A DNA stretch of 7,564 bases, taken from contig CAIYNT010000075.1 in assembly GCA_903927605.1 (NCBI GenBank), forward strand, positions 1-7,564, in the 5' to 3' direction. Every line of letters starts with the position of its first letter. Position 1 is the first letter of the stretch. The notes under the pieces were generated by a model. It saw only the letters and a program-made list of their open reading frames with translations. It did not search any database and was not told where the DNA came from. This stretch comes from an uncultured Holophagaceae bacterium (GTDB lineage Bacteria > Acidobacteriota > Holophagae > Holophagales > Holophagaceae). This document shows, piece by piece, positions 5,079-7,564 of this stretch. Position numbers and translations under genes: made by a program.

Positions 5079-6605
5079 TTAGGACTCCGCCTCGCTTAGC
5101 CTCAGATCAAACGGGATCCCAGCCCGCTTGCAGGAGGCAATGAAGGTCTCCTTGTCGGGGCACTTGAGGTAGGCCTCCAGGGGCTCGACCTTGCGGGACT
5201 GGATGAGTTCCACGAGGGTGTCGTTCATGAGGCGCTGGCCGTAGCTGCGGCCGGTCTGCATGGCGCTGGGGATCTGGAAGTTCTTTCCCTCGCGGATGAG
5301 GTTGGCGATGGCGGGGCTGATGAAGAGGGTCTCCAGGGCTGCGAGGCGGCCGCCCCCCACGCGCTTCAGCAGCACCTGGCTCACCACGCACTTCAGCGCG
5401 TCGGCCAACATCACGCGGATCTGCTGCTGCCGGTCGGCGGGGAACTGGTCCACGATGCGATCGATGGTGCCGATGGCACTGCTGGTGTGCAGCGTCCCGA
5501 AGACAAGATGGCCGGTGGCGGCCGTTTCCAGCGCGATGGCGATGGTCTCCAGGTCGCGCAGCTCGCCCACCAGCACCACGTCCGGGTCCTCCCGGAGGGC
5601 CGCCCGCAGGCCGCTCTTGAAACTGTCGGTGTGGGTGCCCACTTCGCGCTGGTTCACCAGACAGCCTTTGCGGGGATGCACGAACTCGATGGGGTCCTCG
5701 ATGGTGAGGATGTGGTCCCTCCGCTTCTGGTTGGCCAGATCGACGATGGCCGCGAGCGTGGTGGACTTGCCGCTGCCCGTGGGACCAGTGACCAGTACCA
5801 GGCCCTTGGACAGCGTCGCCAGACGGCGCACGGGATCCGGCAGGCCCAGCCGGTCCGGGTCTGGCAGTTGGTTGGGGATGACCCGACAGACCATGCCGGG
5901 CCCGACCCGATCCCGGAAGTAGTTCACCCGGAGGCGGCAGCCGCCCGCCTCGTAGGTATAGGCGAAATCGGCGTCATGGTGCTCCTCGAAGCGTTGCCAC
6001 ACAGTGGGGGTGGCCAGGGACTCCATCATCTCCAGCAGGGAGGCCGGATCCAGAGGGCCGAAGCCTTCCAGCTCCATCATGTCCCCATGGACCCTGACCA
6101 GCGGCGGTTCGTGGGTGGTGCAGTGCAGGTCAGAGCCCTGCTTCTCGAGGAGGCTGGAGAGGAGTCTTTCCGCCAGAGGATGGGCCTGGACCTTCCTGGG
6201 GACCTGTACAGCAGTGGGGGTGGCTCTGGCGCTGCTGGGCGGGGGGACCACCTCGATGGGAGCTGTGGCTTTGGCAGGTGGCATCAACGGTGTAGGTGAC
6301 AGTCCCAAGTGCTCGACCTGAATCTGGGGGGTTTCCATGTACCGGCTGAGACGAATGTGGAAGCTCTGGCCGGCCAGGTCATAGTCGAATTCCGCCAGGC
6401 CATCTTTCTGCCAGGTCGCCTTGAGTTCGGATGGAACCACGTCGCCCGCGAGCACTTCGACCATCACGGCCGGCAGAGGGTTGGGCAGAAGATCTATGGC
6501 ATCCCCGGATTTCAGCTCCAGCCGGGGCTTCCGGTCTGCCTTCAGCTCCAGGCGACTGCCCGCTTTCGCAATGATCTGGGTGAGCAGGCGATCCAACTGG
6601 GCCAT
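5079..6605 (-). CDS. pilT: PilT-family type IV pilus ATPase with duplicated N-terminal domain
   Basis: A 508-residue secretion ATPase of the PilT/PilU class, which powers pilus retraction as a hexamer at the inner face of the cytoplasmic membrane. Landmarks: Walker A GPTGSGKST (274-282), Asp box TIEDPIEF (301-308), Walker B VVLVGELRD (343-351) with E348, His box TGHLVFGTLHT (364-374), and AIANLIREGKNFQIPSAMQT (432-451), the C-terminal motif that marks PilT against the PilB/GspE extension ATPases. Typical PilT is about 340-370 residues. The excess comes from residues 3-90, a degenerate copy of the normal N-terminal domain at 143-232, joined by a Pro/Ala-rich linker (about 102-140). The ATG at 6605 was preferred over a TTG two codons upstream because AGGAG (6619-6615) is 9 bases from the ATG but only 3 from the TTG. 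No other pilus genes are nearby, as is common for pilT. Confidence 0.93.
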   Translation of the reverse strand: MAQLDRLLTQIIAKAGSRLELKADRKPRLELKSGDAIDLLPNPLPAVMVEVLAGDVVPSELKATWQKDGLAEFDYDLAGQSFHIRLSRYMETPQIQVEHLGLSPTPLMPPAKATAPIEVVPPPSSARATPTAVQVPRKVQAHPLAERLLSSLLEKQGSDLHCTTHEPPLVRVHGDMMELEGFGPLDPASLLEMMESLATPTVWQRFEEHHDADFAYTYEAGGCRLRVNYFRDRVGPGMVCRVIPNQLPDPDRLGLPDPVRRLATLSKGLVLVTGPTGSGKSTTLAAIVDLANQKRRDHILTIEDPIEFVHPRKGCLVNQREVGTHTDSFKSGLRAALREDPDVVLVGELRDLETIAIALETAATGHLVFGTLHTSSAIGTIDRIVDQFPADRQQQIRVMLADALKCVVSQVLLKRVGGGRLAALETLFISPAIANLIREGKNFQIPSAMQTGRSYGQRLMNDTLVELIQSRKVEPLEAYLKCPDKETFIASCKRAGIPFDLRLSEAES

Positions 6606-6614
6606 GGTCAAGAT

Positions 6615-6619
6615 CTCCT
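6615..6619 (-). promoter_or_regulatory. Shine-Dalgarno site deciding the pilT start
   Basis: AGGAG on the - strand is 9 bases from ATG (6605-6603) and 3 bases from TTG (6611-6609). The spacing favours the ATG. Confidence 0.65.
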
Positions 6620-6774
6620 AACAAACCCCCAGGATGCCGCGGGCGAGGCAAGGAACGCGAGTCAAAGCGTAGCAGGCACTGCGCGTGACGGACGCTCCGG
6701 CTCTATGACTCCGGGTAGGCCAAAGGATGCCACGGGTCACGTCCTTCAGGGATCAGTCCCGGGTCTGTGGCCGC
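6620..6774. promoter_or_regulatory. Divergent pilT/sucC spacer with several small inverted repeats
   Basis: This stretch lies between the pilT ribosome binding site and the candidate sucC -10. It contains GAGTCA (6659-6664) mirrored by TGACTC (6706-6711); a stem AAGGATG (6723-6729) with CGTCCTT (6740-6746), one G-T pair included; and GGGA-TCAG-TCCC at 6749-6760. No open reading frame with a coding look and no RNA gene is apparent. It must hold the promoters of pilT and sucC, but I find no convincing -35/-10 pair for pilT. Confidence 0.35.
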
Positions 6775-6780
6775 TAGACT
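6775..6780 (+). promoter_or_regulatory. Candidate -10 element for sucC
   Basis: TAGACT at 6775-6780 would start transcription near 6787, about 20 bases before the sucC ATG. No good -35 is seen at 16-18 bases upstream. It is supported mainly by likeness to the TAGTCT element in front of yajQ, at nearly the same distance from the start codon. Confidence 0.3.
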
Positions 6781-6806
6781 GAGGGGTCATCTTTCCTGGA
6801 GTGAAC

Positions 6807-7564
6807 ATGAACATCCACGAATACCAGGCCAAGGAACTGCTCCGGCACTACAACGTGGCCACGCCCTTTGGCAAGCTGGCTCAGGACGCCGAGGACGCCC
6901 GCATGATCACCAAGGAGTTCGGTGGAACCAGCGTGGTGAAGGCGCAGATCCATGCCGGGGGCAGGGGCAAGGGCGGGGGGGTGAAGCTTGCAAGTAATGC
7001 CGACATGGCGGCCGAGCTGTTCAAGTCCATTTTCGGTATGCGGCTCGTCACGAAACAGACCGGTGTCGAGGGGCGCAAGGTGCGCACGGTGTTCATCTCC
7101 AGGACGGTCGATATCGCCCGGGAACTCTACCTGAGCATTCTCGTGGATCGCTCTTCGAGTCGCATCACGATCCTGGCTTCCACCGAGGGTGGTGTGGAGA
7201 TCGAGGAGGTCGCCGAGAAATCGCCGGAGAAGATCATCAAGGTAGTGGTGGATCCGGCCCTGGGCCTGGGTGGCTACCAGGCCCGCCAGATCGCCTTCGC
7301 TCTGGGTTTGGAGGGCGATGAGTTCAAGCAGGGCGTGGTCTTCCTTCAGAACCTCTTCAAGCTCTTCGTGGAGAAGGACTGCTCCATGGTGGAGATCAAC
7401 CCGCTGGTGGTCACGAAGCAGGGGTTCGTCACGGCCCTGGATGCCAAGATCGGTTTCGATGACAACGCCCTGTTCCGCCATCCGGACATCCTGGCCTTCC
7501 GCGATCTCAACGAAGAGGCCGAGGAGGAGATCGATGCCAGCAAGTACAACCTGAACTTCATCAA
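6807..7564 (+). CDS. sucC: Succinyl-CoA ligase (ADP-forming) subunit beta, 5' part
   Basis: The first 252 codons of a gene that continues past the window; the full subunit is usually about 385-400 residues. With the alpha subunit SucD it interconverts succinyl-CoA and succinate with nucleoside triphosphate formation in the TCA cycle, in the cytoplasm. The N-terminus MNIHEYQAKELLRHYNV is typical. The ATP-grasp nucleotide site shows K45-A-Q and GGRGKGGGVKL (51-61). STEGGVEIEEVAEKSPEKI lies at 125-143. EINPLV at 196-201 (E196, N198) and D212-A-K correspond to the magnesium ligands, followed by NALFRHPD. GGAG at 6798-6801 is 5 bases before the ATG. sucD would be expected next, beyond the window. 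It is divergent from pilT with no evident functional link. Confidence 0.96.
   Translation, partial: MNIHEYQAKELLRHYNVATPFGKLAQDAEDARMITKEFGGTSVVKAQIHAGGRGKGGGVKLASNADMAAELFKSIFGMRLVTKQTGVEGRKVRTVFISRTVDIARELYLSILVDRSSSRITILASTEGGVEIEEVAEKSPEKIIKVVVDPALGLGGYQARQIAFALGLEGDEFKQGVVFLQNLFKLFVEKDCSMVEINPLVVTKQGFVTALDAKIGFDDNALFRHPDILAFRDLNEEAEEEIDASKYNLNFI

Noticed and set aside
5487..6299. + strand open frame of 270 codons opposite pilT
   Set aside because: Shadow of the pilT gene, with His/Gly/Gln-rich composition and no family features.
6609..6611. TTG as the pilT start codon
   Set aside because: It is only 3 bases from the ribosome binding site, while ATG at 6605 has a 9-base spacing.

Overview
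The window is about 7.5 kb of GC-rich, gene-dense bacterial chromosome holding ordinary housekeeping and cell-envelope genes. I see no tRNA, rRNA, CRISPR array, insertion sequence or integration site. The gene content (type IV pilus retraction-type ATPase, YajQ, long-chain polyprenyl diphosphate synthase, succinyl-CoA ligase, a lipoprotein and an outer-membrane-like protein) points to a Gram-negative organism. The composition and gene style would fit the Holophagaceae/Geothrix branch of Acidobacteriota, but that is an impression and not shown by synteny or a marker gene.

Layout. (1) 1-100, +: the 3' end of an L-threonine 3-dehydrogenase gene, apparently frameshifted by one base nine codons before its stop. 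(2) 139-762, -: a lipoprotein whose C-terminal half looks like the globular domain of a type II secretion major pseudopilin. (3) 826-3466, +: a tightly packed four-gene run of uridine-kinase-like protein, single-domain rhodanese, Nudix hydrolase (ADP-ribose pyrophosphatase-like) and an exported protein with a coiled coil followed by a probable beta-barrel. Junctions are an 8-base overlap, a 1-base overlap and a 1-base gap. (4) 3553-5047, +: yajQ, then a trans-polyprenyl diphosphate synthase that probably starts at TTG 1 base after the yajQ stop. (5) 5079-6605, -: a 508-residue PilT-family ATPase, longer than usual because its N-terminal domain appears twice. (6) 6807-7564, +: the first 252 codons of sucC, running off the end.

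How the genes work together. Within the four-gene run, translational coupling suggests joint expression, but the functions (nucleoside phosphorylation, sulfur transfer, nucleotide-sugar hydrolysis, outer membrane) do not form a recognised pathway. YajQ and the prenyl synthase are adjacent and probably co-transcribed; the synthase likely makes the side chain of a respiratory quinone. pilT and sucC diverge from a 201-base spacer.

I find no clear case for a wholly new system. The points most worth a second look are the PilT protein with a duplicated, degenerate N-terminal domain; the lipoprotein carrying a pseudopilin-like domain; the loss of the base-contacting histidine in the uridine-kinase-like protein; the tdh frameshift; and the octamer GCTAGNCT, which occurs three times, each time in an intergenic spacer.
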